24,208 nt of DNA from an uncultured Granulosicoccaceae bacterium (lineage in GTDB: Bacteria > Pseudomonadota > Gammaproteobacteria > JABXHR01). The DNA lies in the NCBI GenBank assembly GCA_937921805.1, contig CAKZUS010000266.1, forward strand, positions 1 through 24,208, written 5' to 3'. The notes beneath the pieces are model-generated. The model did not search any database, was not told the DNA's origin, and saw only the letters and a list, made by a program, of their open reading frames with translations. The number at the start of each line of letters is the position of its first letter. The stretch's first letter is position 1. The position numbers and the translations under genes are program-made. Shown piece by piece: positions 5,719 through 14,151 of the stretch.

Positions 5719-8706
5719 CTATTCATAAGAGTTGCCGCTACACGCCAAAACCTGCCCTAATACACTCAACAACATGTCCACATCCTCGCGTTCGATAGTC
5801 AGTGGTGGGCGGATTTTTAGGATATTGTCCTGAGGGCCTTCGCTGCCGACGAGTATGCGACGCTCGCGCAGGCCTTCTTTAATATCCTGGCAGAGTGCAC
5901 TCGCTTCGCTGCCGTCGGGGTGGATGAATTCCACGCCAATAAATAAGCCCATCCCCCGGACATCGCCAATGCAGGCGTATTGGCTTTGCAGTTGTTGCAG
6001 GCCGTCGATCAATATTGCTCCCATGGCGCTGGCGTTGGCTTGTAGGGCTTCGTCGTCGATGATGTCCAGGACTTCTTTGGCGATACGGCAGGAGAGCGTG
6101 GAGCCGCCGAAGGTGGAGAAAAACTCTGGCCCTTGGGCAAAGTGGGCGGCGATGTCGGCAGTGGTGACGACTACGCCAATGGGGTGTCCATTGCCGATGG
6201 GTTTGCCGAGCACGACGATGTCGGGCACGACGCCTTGTTGTTCAAAGCCAAAGTAATACTCGCCCAAGCGCCCCAAGCCGGTCTGAACCTCGTCGGCGAT
6301 ACACACGCCTCCGGCGGCGCGGATATGGGCATAGACCTGCTGTAGGTAGCCCTGTGGAGGGATGATTTGGCCGCCTACAGAGGGGAAGGTCTCGGCGATA
6401 AATCCGGCGAGCCTGTGACCACGGCTGTGCAGGGCTTGGATCGCGGGCAGCACGAGGTCGGCGAATTTTTGCGCGCGATGCGGATCATGGCGCCCAAAGC
6501 GCCCGCGGTAGTCGTCTGCCACGTCGATCAACTGCACCCAGTCAGACGGCCCCACGCCGCCGGGGGCGTTGAATTTGTAGGCGGAGATGTCAATCGCGCC
6601 CGTGGTGTTGCCGTGGTAGCCGTGATCGGGGGTGATCATGCCACGGGCTGTGGTATGGGCGCGGGCGAGGCGCAGCGCCAGCTCGTTGGCCTCAGAGCCC
6701 GAGTTGACGAAATAGCACACCGAGAGCGAATCGGGCAGGGTGGAGAGCAGCTTGTCGGCCAGTGCGGTTTGGGCGGGGTGGAGGTAGCGGGTGTTGGTGT
6801 TGATGCGGCGCAGTTGCTCGGTGGCGACGGCGGCGATGCGAGGGTGCGCGTGGCCGACGTGGGGCACGTTGTTATAGGCGTCGAGATAAGGGCGCGCCCA
6901 TTGGTCAAACATATGGTGCCGCCAGCCTCGCACTAGCATGAGTGGCTCGCGGTAGCTCATGCTGAGGTTGCGCGCAAAGTGCGTGCGGCGTTGTGCCAAT
7001 ACTTGGGCGTGTTCTGTGGGGCTGTAGTGCAGGCGCTCATCGGGCAGATTGAGCAAGGCGGCAGGGTTGGGGCACAGCGCGCTCCACAAGGCCATATCGT
7101 CGGGGTTGGCGGCGCCCGGCCAGTCCGCTTGCATGCCCTCGGTGCTTAGCGCCAATTGACAATGCACATGCGGCGCCCAGCCGCCATTGACTGCGACATC
7201 GCCTAGTGCGGCAAACGCTTGACCGCGATCAATGCGCTGGCCTCGGTGCAGCGTGGCGATCGAGGCAGGGTCGAGATGGCCGTAGAGGGTGTAAAAGCTC
7301 TCCCCATCTGGGCTTTGGTGGTGCAGAATCACCAAGCCACCATAGTCCAGCGGGCGCTGTCGGTTTTCGATGGCAAAGACTTCGCCTGCATACGGCGCAT
7401 AGAGCGTGGTGGCGGCGGGGGCGAAGAGGTCTATGGCGAGGTGTACGCTGCGTCTGTCGCTGGCTTTCCAGGGGCCTTGGCGAAAGGCAGCGTCGGTGTA
7501 GATCAGCCGTGGCTCGTGGTAATAACCCAGCCACAGGCTATCGCCGTGTTCGTGCCCGAGATGAGCCGCTTCTTCGGGCTGACAGCAGAAGGGGTCTTGC
7601 GGGGTGGTGCTGTGCTCGACGCTCAGGGAGTGCACGGGCAGTGTGTGTAGCGGGCGCCCGATCAGCTCTGCGAACTGGCCGCGCTGGCTGTGGATCCACG
7701 ACAAAGTACGCTCGGCTTGATCAACAACGGGCAGGCCACAAGCCGTGCGCAAGCGGGCCGCGATCAGCGCGGCGTCGTCTTGCGGGGATTGCAAAAAACG
7801 CCAAGCCGGGGCCTCGGAGATCTGGATATACGGGTCATCGGGCGACTCGATGGCCATCAGCGCTGAGTTCACCACGCTCACGCACAGACGTGTGAGCAGC
7901 AGCGGCCAGATCAGGTCCAGCTCTGAGGTGCTCAGCGGGTAGCTGCAGTGATACCCCGTGACCAGTGAAACCAGGGCGGAATGCGGCTGCGGGTGATCGA
8001 GCACGATATAGGCGCCGGCGATGGCTATCTCGCACACTCTGGGCGCCGAGCACAGGTCGCCAAAATCGATAATTCCCGATACGCGTCTTACTGGTGCTGA
8101 TCCGCCTGTTCCCTTGTCGACCAAAATATTGTAGTCATTGGCGTCGTTGTGGAGGCACTGCTGGGGCAGGCGCTGTAGCCTCGGGAGAAGCTGGAGAAAT
8201 CGCGCCAAATGGGTGTGAATGATGTGCCGTCGCGTGGCGTCTTGCACGCTGTGTACATGCTCTCCTATCCAATTGGCCTGCATGAGATTCCATTTGAAAT
8301 CCCGTACTGGGGCAGGAAAGTCGGTGAGTGCGAGGTTAAGCTGCCCGAGCCTGCGCCCGAGGTCATGGATCAGCTCAGGAGGGTGCGGGGCGGTGGCGTA
8401 GCACTGCCCCGGTAGGCGCTGTAGCACCCACACCCAGCACAGCTCGCCATGCTCGTCTTCCAGAGCCAGCACGCAGTGGCCGCTGAGCGATGGCATCACG
8501 CGCGGACAGGGCAACTCTGGAGCGGTACCAGCGATGTGAGCCAAGACATCAATCTGCGCAGTGACCAGCGCGAGGTCACAGCCAGGGCGCATGACTTTGA
8601 GAATGTACTCGCCCGCGAGAAAGTTGAGATCGAACTCGCCATCGAGACGTTGTAGCGTGGCGTGAACGCCCCAGTGTTGGCGTAAGGCTTCAGCCCATGC
8701 GGTCAT
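5719..8706 (-). CDS. Fusion: APH-type kinase + M23 metallopeptidase + class-III PLP aminotransferase or phospho-lyase
   Basis: A 995-residue three-part protein without a signal peptide. Residues 1-325 form an aminoglycoside-phosphotransferase/homoserine-kinase-like domain with catalytic loop H186-N-D188 to N193 and metal site D214-F-G. Residues about 400-545 form a LytM/M23 domain with all zinc ligands: H422/D426 in HLAID and H513/H515 in PHVHCQL. Residues about 570-995 are a class-III aminotransferase fold with PLP lysine K835 (LGKPIGNG), D805 (IADEVQTG) and SGSEAN at 669-674. Separate animal relatives, the hydroxylysine kinase HYKK and the phospho-lyases ETNPPL and PHYKPL, phosphorylate an amino alcohol and then eliminate the phosphate; I infer the same two-step logic here. 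Substrate and the role of the M23 part are unknown. The ribosome site is weak. It follows argA by 125 bp and is probably co-transcribed with it. Confidence 0.93.
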   Translation of the reverse strand: MTAWAEALRQHWGVHATLQRLDGEFDLNFLAGEYILKVMRPGCDLALVTAQIDVLAHIAGTAPELPCPRVMPSLSGHCVLALEDEHGELCWVWVLQRLPGQCYATAPHPPELIHDLGRRLGQLNLALTDFPAPVRDFKWNLMQANWIGEHVHSVQDATRRHIIHTHLARFLQLLPRLQRLPQQCLHNDANDYNILVDKGTGGSAPVRRVSGIIDFGDLCSAPRVCEIAIAGAYIVLDHPQPHSALVSLVTGYHCSYPLSTSELDLIWPLLLTRLCVSVVNSALMAIESPDDPYIQISEAPAWRFLQSPQDDAALIAARLRTACGLPVVDQAERTLSWIHSQRGQFAELIGRPLHTLPVHSLSVEHSTTPQDPFCCQPEEAAHLGHEHGDSLWLGYYHEPRLIYTDAAFRQGPWKASDRRSVHLAIDLFAPAATTLYAPYAGEVFAIENRQRPLDYGGLVILHHQSPDGESFYTLYGHLDPASIATLHRGQRIDRGQAFAALGDVAVNGGWAPHVHCQLALSTEGMQADWPGAANPDDMALWSALCPNPAALLNLPDERLHYSPTEHAQVLAQRRTHFARNLSMSYREPLMLVRGWRHHMFDQWARPYLDAYNNVPHVGHAHPRIAAVATEQLRRINTNTRYLHPAQTALADKLLSTLPDSLSVCYFVNSGSEANELALRLARAHTTARGMITPDHGYHGNTTGAIDISAYKFNAPGGVGPSDWVQLIDVADDYRGRFGRHDPHRAQKFADLVLPAIQALHSRGHRLAGFIAETFPSVGGQIIPPQGYLQQVYAHIRAAGGVCIADEVQTGLGRLGEYYFGFEQQGVVPDIVVLGKPIGNGHPIGVVVTTADIAAHFAQGPEFFSTFGGSTLSCRIAKEVLDIIDDEALQANASAMGAILIDGLQQLQSQYACIGDVRGMGLFIGVEFIHPDGSEASALCQDIKEGLRERRILVGSEGPQDNILKIRPPLTIEREDVDMLLSVLGQVLACSGNSYE

Positions 8707-8831
8707 AGCGAGAGATTCTGTCGAAATGGAGGCCTGAGTCTATCGGCCCGCCAGTCTCGCGACAACTGAAGCTAGCGCGCGATGAACACGCGCATTGGGC
8801 AAAGTAGCGTGCGCCTTCGATTCGAGAGAAG

Positions 8832-10121
8832 TCAGAGGGGTTGCCACAGCACCTGCGAGCGGCGGCTGAGGTCCATCGCTGTGCGTTTGGCGCTGGGGAG
8901 CTGCTCGGCATCGACGACATGAAATCCCTGCTCCAAAAACCAATGCACGGACTGGGTGGTGAGGGCAAACAGGGCGGCTTTGCCTTGGCTTTTCGCCCGT
9001 TGCATCAGGTGGGCGAGCAGTCGTGCGCCGTGGCGATCGTTGCGATAACGCGGATCGGTGGCCAGGCTTGCGAACTCAGCGCAGTCGCCGTAGTCAAACA
9101 AAGCTGCGCAGGCAACGATGCGTCCATCGCGTTCTACTACAGCAAAGTGATCAATATGCGTTGAGACGCTCAGGGCGTCGCGCGTGACCAGGACGCCGCT
9201 GTGCTGTAGGGGTTCGATGAGGGCCACAATGCCGGGAATATCACGCTCGCGTGCGGCGCGAGGCGCGTCGTAGCCATCACCACTTATCAAGGTGCCACAG
9301 CCATCGAAGCTGAACAACTCTGCCAAAATTCCCCCGTCTATTGCTGCCGGAATGAGCTGCACGCGGCGCACTCCATGGCGCACTGCGTAGTTGCCCATGC
9401 GCATGGCGAGTGCGCTGGGGGCGTCGGGGTGCAGAGACAGCCAGTGCTCGGCTTGGGCGGGCGTGCACTGGCGCAGCAGGGTGCCGTCTTGCTGCGGGCC
9501 GTCGTGATCGAGCAGGTAGATCAGCTTGTCGGCATTGAGCGCGGTGGCCGTCTCAGCGGCCACGTCTTCGCTGCGCAAATTGTAATTCTCCCCCGTGCGC
9601 GCGGGCGCCAGCGCGCTGAGGGTGACCATATGACCACTGGCGAGAATGCTATTGATTGCCGTGGCATCAATGCGTCGCACGACACCGGTCCGCTCGAAAT
9701 CGACACCATCATGAATCCCCAAAGGGCGAGCGCTGACAAAGTTGCCGTGGACTACCGTGATGCGCATACCCGCCGTCGGAGAGTTGGGCAGGCCGACGCT
9801 CAGCGCGGCAGCCAGCGTCGCTTGAGCTTGTCCATTGAGCGCGGCGATCAGGTCGATCGCCTCGGTAGAGGTAATGCGTTGACCTTGATGAAAGCGTGGT
9901 GCGGACAGGCCTGCGCCGTGCCAGTGTTGGTCTATGGTTTGGCGTAGGCCAAGGACGACGACCAAGCGGATGCCGAGCTGATGCAGCAGCGCCAGGTCGC
10001 GCACGTGTCGGGACAGTGCTGCCTGCGCGCAGTGCAACACGACGGTGTGGCCGCGAAAAGCGTTGATATAGGGCGAGGCCTGGCGCAGTGCCTCCACTTG
10101 TGTCGTCGCGCGTACGCTCAT
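8832..10121 (-). CDS. argA: Amino-acid N-acetyltransferase (N-acetylglutamate synthase)
   Basis: First step of arginine synthesis: transfer of acetyl from acetyl-CoA to glutamate. It is 429 residues (E. coli 443) with the classical layout. An amino-acid-kinase-like domain covers residues 1 to about 280 (SPYINAFRG, LLHQLGIRLVVV, VVHGNFVSARPLG, DGVDF). A GNAT domain covers about 288-429, with the acetyl-CoA loop ATDPRYRNDRHGARLL and FALTTQSVHWFLEQGF near the end. The ATG at 10121 matches the family N-terminus, but no good ribosome site precedes it. The glycine-rich loop of the kinase-like domain (LGGEA in E. coli) reads HCAQAA here, an odd change in the arginine-sensing domain. The intergenic region upstream is shared with the divergent protease gene. 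Confidence 0.96.
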   Translation of the reverse strand: MSVRATTQVEALRQASPYINAFRGHTVVLHCAQAALSRHVRDLALLHQLGIRLVVVLGLRQTIDQHWHGAGLSAPRFHQGQRITSTEAIDLIAALNGQAQATLAAALSVGLPNSPTAGMRITVVHGNFVSARPLGIHDGVDFERTGVVRRIDATAINSILASGHMVTLSALAPARTGENYNLRSEDVAAETATALNADKLIYLLDHDGPQQDGTLLRQCTPAQAEHWLSLHPDAPSALAMRMGNYAVRHGVRRVQLIPAAIDGGILAELFSFDGCGTLISGDGYDAPRAARERDIPGIVALIEPLQHSGVLVTRDALSVSTHIDHFAVVERDGRIVACAALFDYGDCAEFASLATDPRYRNDRHGARLLAHLMQRAKSQGKAALFALTTQSVHWFLEQGFHVVDAEQLPSAKRTAMDLSRRSQVLWQPL

Positions 10122-10141
10122 ATTGGGCCAGTATGCAAAGC

Positions 10142-10187
10142 AATGAATTGTACAATGCAAAAACAATGCAGCGCTCAACGCGCTGCA
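10142..10187. promoter_or_regulatory. Divergent control region of argA and the Nma111-like protease gene
   Basis: The 84-bp gap between the two start codons holds four ordered elements. TGAAT (10144-10148) matches one half of the ArgR box. ATTGTACAAT (10147-10156) is a perfect 10-bp palindrome. Two copies of ACAATGCA (10152-10159 and 10163-10170) lie 11 bp apart, one helical turn. TGCAGCGC/GCGCTGCA (10167-10174/10180-10187) is an 8-bp hairpin with loop TCAAC. ArgR control of argA would be expected, but the second ArgR half-site is poor. Confidence 0.45.
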
Positions 10188-10205
10188 CGCCATGAGGGGA
10201 ACTGG

Positions 10206-12986
10206 ATGCGCAGAGCTATCGTGTTGTGTGGGCTATTGATGTGGACGGCCGCCCAGGCCCAGACTCGGGAACCGTCGTGGGACGATACGGTGGCGCAAGT
10301 CGTCGACGCCGTGGTGTCCTTGGATCTGGCCTACGACCGAGCGTTTGCCAACGAATCGCAGGGGACGAGCACGGCAACGGGCTTTGTGGTGGATGCAGAG
10401 CGAGGCCTGATTCTGACCAACCGCCATGTTGTGGGCTTGGGGCCGCTGTCGGCGCATGCGAGCTTTCAAAACCGCGAGCGTGTGGCGGTGGTGCCGGTGT
10501 ATCGCGACCCGGTGCATGACTTTGGCTTGATGCGCTATGACCCCGAGGCATTGCAGCACACCCCCCCGGCGCTGGAGCTGCGCAGTGACAAGCTGCGACG
10601 AGGTCTGGAGATTCGCGTGCTGGGGTCTGACGGCGGCGAGCAGTTGTCGATCCTCACGGGCACCGTTGCCCGCGTTGATCGTGGCGCGCCGCGCTATGGG
10701 CGCTATCACTACAACGATTTCAATACTTTCTATGCCCAGGCTGCGTCGAGCACCTCAGGCGGCTCGTCTGGGTCGCCAGTGATCGATATCGATGGCGATG
10801 TGGTGGCGCTCAATGCGGGCGCCAGCACGCGCACGGCGGCGAGCTTTTTCCTGCCCCTGCCGTTGGTAGAGGATGCCTTGGCGTCGCTGCAGGCCGATGA
10901 GACCCCGGCGCGTGGCGGCCTGGCGGCGGTGATGCGGCATGATAACTTTGTGAATCTAGCACGCCTTGGCTTGCAGGAGAGCCTTCGCGATGAGGCGCTG
11001 AGCGCGAATGCCGAAGCAACCGGGCTGCTGATCGTGGCGCAGGTGCTGCGCGGTACTCCCCTAGAGACGATGCTCAACGAAGGCGATATTGTGCTCAGTA
11101 TCGACGGGCGCAGCGTGGTGGACTTTGTGCAGCTCGAACGCCTGTTGGCGCCGCGCGCGGGCGAAGAGGTGGCGGTGCGTATCTGGCGCGATGGGCAGAC
11201 GCTGAGCATTGCCGCGCCAGTGATCGACCTGCACGATATGGTGCCGGATGTGTTTGTCGAGTTTGGCGACAGCGTGTTGCACGACATGAGTCTGCAGCAG
11301 ATTCGCGCGATGCATATTCCCCAGCGGGGCGTGATGGTTGCCGATCCGGGGTATTTGCTCACGCGGGCCAAAATCGGCACAGGTACGGTGATTACCTCGA
11401 TCAATGGCACGCCGGTACAGAGCATTGATGATTTTGTGCAAGTGCTGGTCAATAGCCGCGCTGGCGAGGACTGGCGGGTGCGATATATTGCGCCGGGGGC
11501 GGAGCACGCTGAGCAGCTGGCCCAGATTGAGGTCTTGCCGCAGTGGTTCGCGATGCGCCGCTGCGAGCGCTTGGAGTTGTGGCAGTGCAGCGTGCTGCCC
11601 GATTTGGTCGAGGCGCCGGTTCCCAGAGCCGAGGCGCCCGCGCTGGATGACGCGCTCGTGGGCAGCTATGGCGATCCCTTGCTCGATGCCGTGCTGCCGC
11701 GCGTTGTGCGGGTAGAGTTCGATGTGCCGCACGAGATTGATAACGTCTACGCCAATCACTTTACAGGGGCGGGATTGCTCTTGGACGATGGCTTGATTGC
11801 CGTAGATCGCAATACGGTACCGGTGTCATTGGGGGATGCACGCGTGACCTTGTTTGATACCTTGCAGTTGCCCGCCAGCGTGGTGTTTCTGCATCCGCTG
11901 TATAACTTGGCTCTGCTGCAGGTCGACGATGCGCTTTTTGACAACGTGACCCTGCCGCCTTTGCTCATGTCCGAGAGCGAGCCTGTGCTCATGGTGGGCT
12001 ATGACCTCGACGGCAAGGTCATGCAGCAGCGGGTGACCCAATACAGCCAGACGGCGCTAGAGTTTAGCTTGCCTGGCGTGTCGCGCTTTCAGCCCTATCC
12101 TATCGATGCCTATGATGTCGCCAACATCAACAATGCCGTTGGCGGCGTGTTGCTAGGACGCGGCGGGGTGGTCAGTGCCCTCTGGACGAGCTATGCCTTC
12201 GAGAGTGACCAAGACCTGCAAGAAGGCACCTGGGGCCTACCGATTAGCGCAGTGCAAGAGACAGTCGCTGCGTATCAGCGCGGCGGACCGGTCAAGGTGC
12301 CGGGCTTTATCCCCGGCTATATGCCCCTCGCCGATGCCGTGCGCCGGGGGCTGCCACGCGAGTGGACCACTGCGATTGTTGAGGCCTCGGGCGCGCAGCG
12401 GCAAGTGCTGTTTGTGCGCGAAGTGAATCGCGGTGCCCCTGCTGCCCAAGCCCTACAGGTCGGTGATCTGGTGCTGGCGATAGACGGCGAGCCGGTGGTG
12501 CGGGCGCAGCAGATCGTGCGCGAATTCAGTGCTGAGCCACTGCTGATGCTCACGATTTTGCGCGATGGCGAACTTATAGAGTTGCCCGTGCTGCCGTGGG
12601 AGCTACCGCGCCGGGGCACGCCGCGCGTAGTGTTCTGGGCGGGGGCATATTTGCAAGCGCCGCTGTGGGAGCTGGGCTATCAATCGAGCGTGACGGGTAA
12701 CGGGGTCTATGTGGGGTTTGTGTTGCCAGGTAGTCCTGCTGCGCGCGATGGTCTGTATCGCAACCGCTTTATTACCCAAGTCGATGGCCAGCCCGTGGCA
12801 GATTTGGACGCATTTCTGGAGATCGTCGGGGGCGCCGGGTCGGGCAAAAATCTGCGCCTGATGACGCTCTACCCGACAGGGCATGCGGGGACCATGGCGC
12901 TGCGTCCGGACTATCACTTCTGGCCCACCGTCGAGCTGCGCCATGACGGCGATCAATGGCGCCGCCAGAGCCTGCGCGAGCGTTAG
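10206..12986 (+). CDS. Exported Nma111/Deg7-like HtrA serine protease, second protease domain degenerate, PDZ domains
   Basis: A 926-residue serine protease with signal peptide MRRAIVLCGLLMWTAAQA, cleaved before QTREP, so periplasmic. The first trypsin-like domain (about 25-220) has triad H74 (TNRHVV), D105 (VHDFG) and S188 (GSSGSP). Two PDZ-like regions follow (about 250-340 and 345-440). A second trypsin-like fold (about 485-695) has lost its triad: the aligned positions are N536, N567 and V645. Two more PDZ-like regions follow (about 705-795 and 810-895). This order and the segments GFVVDAERGLILTNRHVVG and YRDPVHDFG match fungal Nma111 and plant Deg7 rather than the usual ~470-residue DegP. 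The start is ATG with GAGGGGA upstream; an open frame extends back to 9981 only because it crosses argA. The FAD monooxygenase gene starts four bases after its stop. Substrate unknown. Confidence 0.92.
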   Translation: MRRAIVLCGLLMWTAAQAQTREPSWDDTVAQVVDAVVSLDLAYDRAFANESQGTSTATGFVVDAERGLILTNRHVVGLGPLSAHASFQNRERVAVVPVYRDPVHDFGLMRYDPEALQHTPPALELRSDKLRRGLEIRVLGSDGGEQLSILTGTVARVDRGAPRYGRYHYNDFNTFYAQAASSTSGGSSGSPVIDIDGDVVALNAGASTRTAASFFLPLPLVEDALASLQADETPARGGLAAVMRHDNFVNLARLGLQESLRDEALSANAEATGLLIVAQVLRGTPLETMLNEGDIVLSIDGRSVVDFVQLERLLAPRAGEEVAVRIWRDGQTLSIAAPVIDLHDMVPDVFVEFGDSVLHDMSLQQIRAMHIPQRGVMVADPGYLLTRAKIGTGTVITSINGTPVQSIDDFVQVLVNSRAGEDWRVRYIAPGAEHAEQLAQIEVLPQWFAMRRCERLELWQCSVLPDLVEAPVPRAEAPALDDALVGSYGDPLLDAVLPRVVRVEFDVPHEIDNVYANHFTGAGLLLDDGLIAVDRNTVPVSLGDARVTLFDTLQLPASVVFLHPLYNLALLQVDDALFDNVTLPPLLMSESEPVLMVGYDLDGKVMQQRVTQYSQTALEFSLPGVSRFQPYPIDAYDVANINNAVGGVLLGRGGVVSALWTSYAFESDQDLQEGTWGLPISAVQETVAAYQRGGPVKVPGFIPGYMPLADAVRRGLPREWTTAIVEASGAQRQVLFVREVNRGAPAAQALQVGDLVLAIDGEPVVRAQQIVREFSAEPLLMLTILRDGELIELPVLPWELPRRGTPRVVFWAGAYLQAPLWELGYQSSVTGNGVYVGFVLPGSPAARDGLYRNRFITQVDGQPVADLDAFLEIVGGAGSGKNLRLMTLYPTGHAGTMALRPDYHFWPTVELRHDGDQWRRQSLRER

Positions 12987-12990
12987 TACT

Positions 12991-14151
12991 ATGCGACAAG
13001 AGCACCAAGTGGCGATTATTGGCGGCGGCATGGTCGGGGAGACACTCGCGGCACTGCTGGCGTCGCGCGGGATAGACACTGCGCTTATCGAGGCGCAAGC
13101 AACAGCTGCGTTTGCGCCCGATAGCGAGCCAGATTTACGCGTCTCGGCGCTCAACCCCTTGAGCACGGCGCTGTTGCACAGTCTCGGCGCCTGGGAGCGG
13201 GTGCAGGCGATGCGGGCGGAGCCGTTTCGTCGCATGCAAGTGTTCGAAGGCGACCAGCGTCCTGGTTTGTGTTTTGATGCAGCCGAGGTCGATGGCGAGG
13301 CCCTGGGGCATATCGTCGAGAACCGCATCGTGCAATCGGCGCTGCAGTCGCTGCAACAGCCGTATTTGCACCGCTATTGTCCCGCGCGCCTGCGGGCGAT
13401 GGTCACGCTGCCCGATCGCTGCGAGCTGCATCTCGACACGGGGCAGCGGCTGCGGGTGCAATTGGTGATCGGGGCCGACGGTGCCCACTCTCAGGTGCGC
13501 CAATGGGCACACATTGATACGGAGTTTGTGCACTATGCGCAGCAGGCGCTCGTGCTCAACGCTGTTGTGGATCACGATGATGCGACGTGGCAGCGCTTTG
13601 TGCCCAGCGGCGCGCAGGCCTTGCTGCCGTTGCCAGGGCGGCGTGCGTCTTTGGTGTGGTATCACGATGCCTCGCATTGCGCGCACATCCAGTCGCTGGA
13701 TCGACAGGCTCAGTGCGAGCACTTAATGCAAGCCTTTCCCGAGGAGTTGGGCAAGGTCGAGGCGGTGCTGGCCAGCGGCCATTTTCCATTGAGCATGCAC
13801 CATGCACGGCGCTATTGGGCGCCGCGTGTCGCCCTGGTGGGGGATGCGGCGCACAGCGTGCACCCGCTGGCAGGGCAAGGGGTCAACCTAGGGCTGCTCG
13901 ACGCGCAAGCGCTGGCCGATGTGCTCTCTGCCCAAGGTGACTGCGGCGACAGCGCGTCGCTGCGCCGCTACGAGCAGGCCCGCCGCGCTGATAATGCAAT
14001 GATGCTACGGGCCTTGCACAGTGTGTATCAGACCTTCTCTGTCGATCAGCCGCTGTGGTCTGGCGCGCGCGCAGCGCTGTTGGCGATGAGCCATCGCGCG
14101 GGGCCAGCCAAGCGCTGGGTGATGCGCCATGCGGCGGGGGAGCGGGTGTGA
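12991..14151 (+). CDS. UbiH/UbiI/UbiF-family FAD-dependent ubiquinone-biosynthesis hydroxylase
   Basis: Flavin monooxygenase that hydroxylates the ring of a polyprenyl-phenol on the way to ubiquinone. It is 386 residues, normal for the family. The dinucleotide loop GGGMVG spans 11-16, the DG motif GADGAHSQVR starts at 161, and the GD motif LVGDAAHSVHPLAGQGVNLG starts at 282 and carries the UbiH-family HPLAGQG signature. The ATG at 12991 lies four bases after the protease stop and has no clear ribosome site, so translation is probably coupled. Which of the three ring positions it acts on cannot be told from sequence. The downstream gene overlaps its stop codon, so the two proteins are probably made together. 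The membrane-associated Ubi complex is its expected location. Confidence 0.93.
   Translation: MRQEHQVAIIGGGMVGETLAALLASRGIDTALIEAQATAAFAPDSEPDLRVSALNPLSTALLHSLGAWERVQAMRAEPFRRMQVFEGDQRPGLCFDAAEVDGEALGHIVENRIVQSALQSLQQPYLHRYCPARLRAMVTLPDRCELHLDTGQRLRVQLVIGADGAHSQVRQWAHIDTEFVHYAQQALVLNAVVDHDDATWQRFVPSGAQALLPLPGRRASLVWYHDASHCAHIQSLDRQAQCEHLMQAFPEELGKVEAVLASGHFPLSMHHARRYWAPRVALVGDAAHSVHPLAGQGVNLGLLDAQALADVLSAQGDCGDSASLRRYEQARRADNAMMLRALHSVYQTFSVDQPLWSGARAALLAMSHRAGPAKRWVMRHAAGERV

Noticed and set aside
6367..6936. 189-codon plus-strand frame inside the fusion gene
   Set aside because: Valine- and glycine-rich shadow of the PLP domain; no ribosome site or known motif.
9375..9947. 190-codon plus-strand frame inside argA
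   Set aside because: Antisense shadow of a well-conserved gene, with no independent support.
10142..10159. Complete ArgR box upstream of argA
   Set aside because: The left half TGAAT is good, but the right half does not match ATTCA; kept only as a weak half-site.
9981..10205. N-terminal extension of the protease frame back to 9981
   Set aside because: It crosses the argA start region. The ATG at 10206 has a ribosome site and a clean signal peptide right after it.
12883..12990. Earlier start for the FAD monooxygenase
   Set aside because: It lies inside the protease gene, and the dinucleotide-binding strand begins directly after the ATG at 12991.
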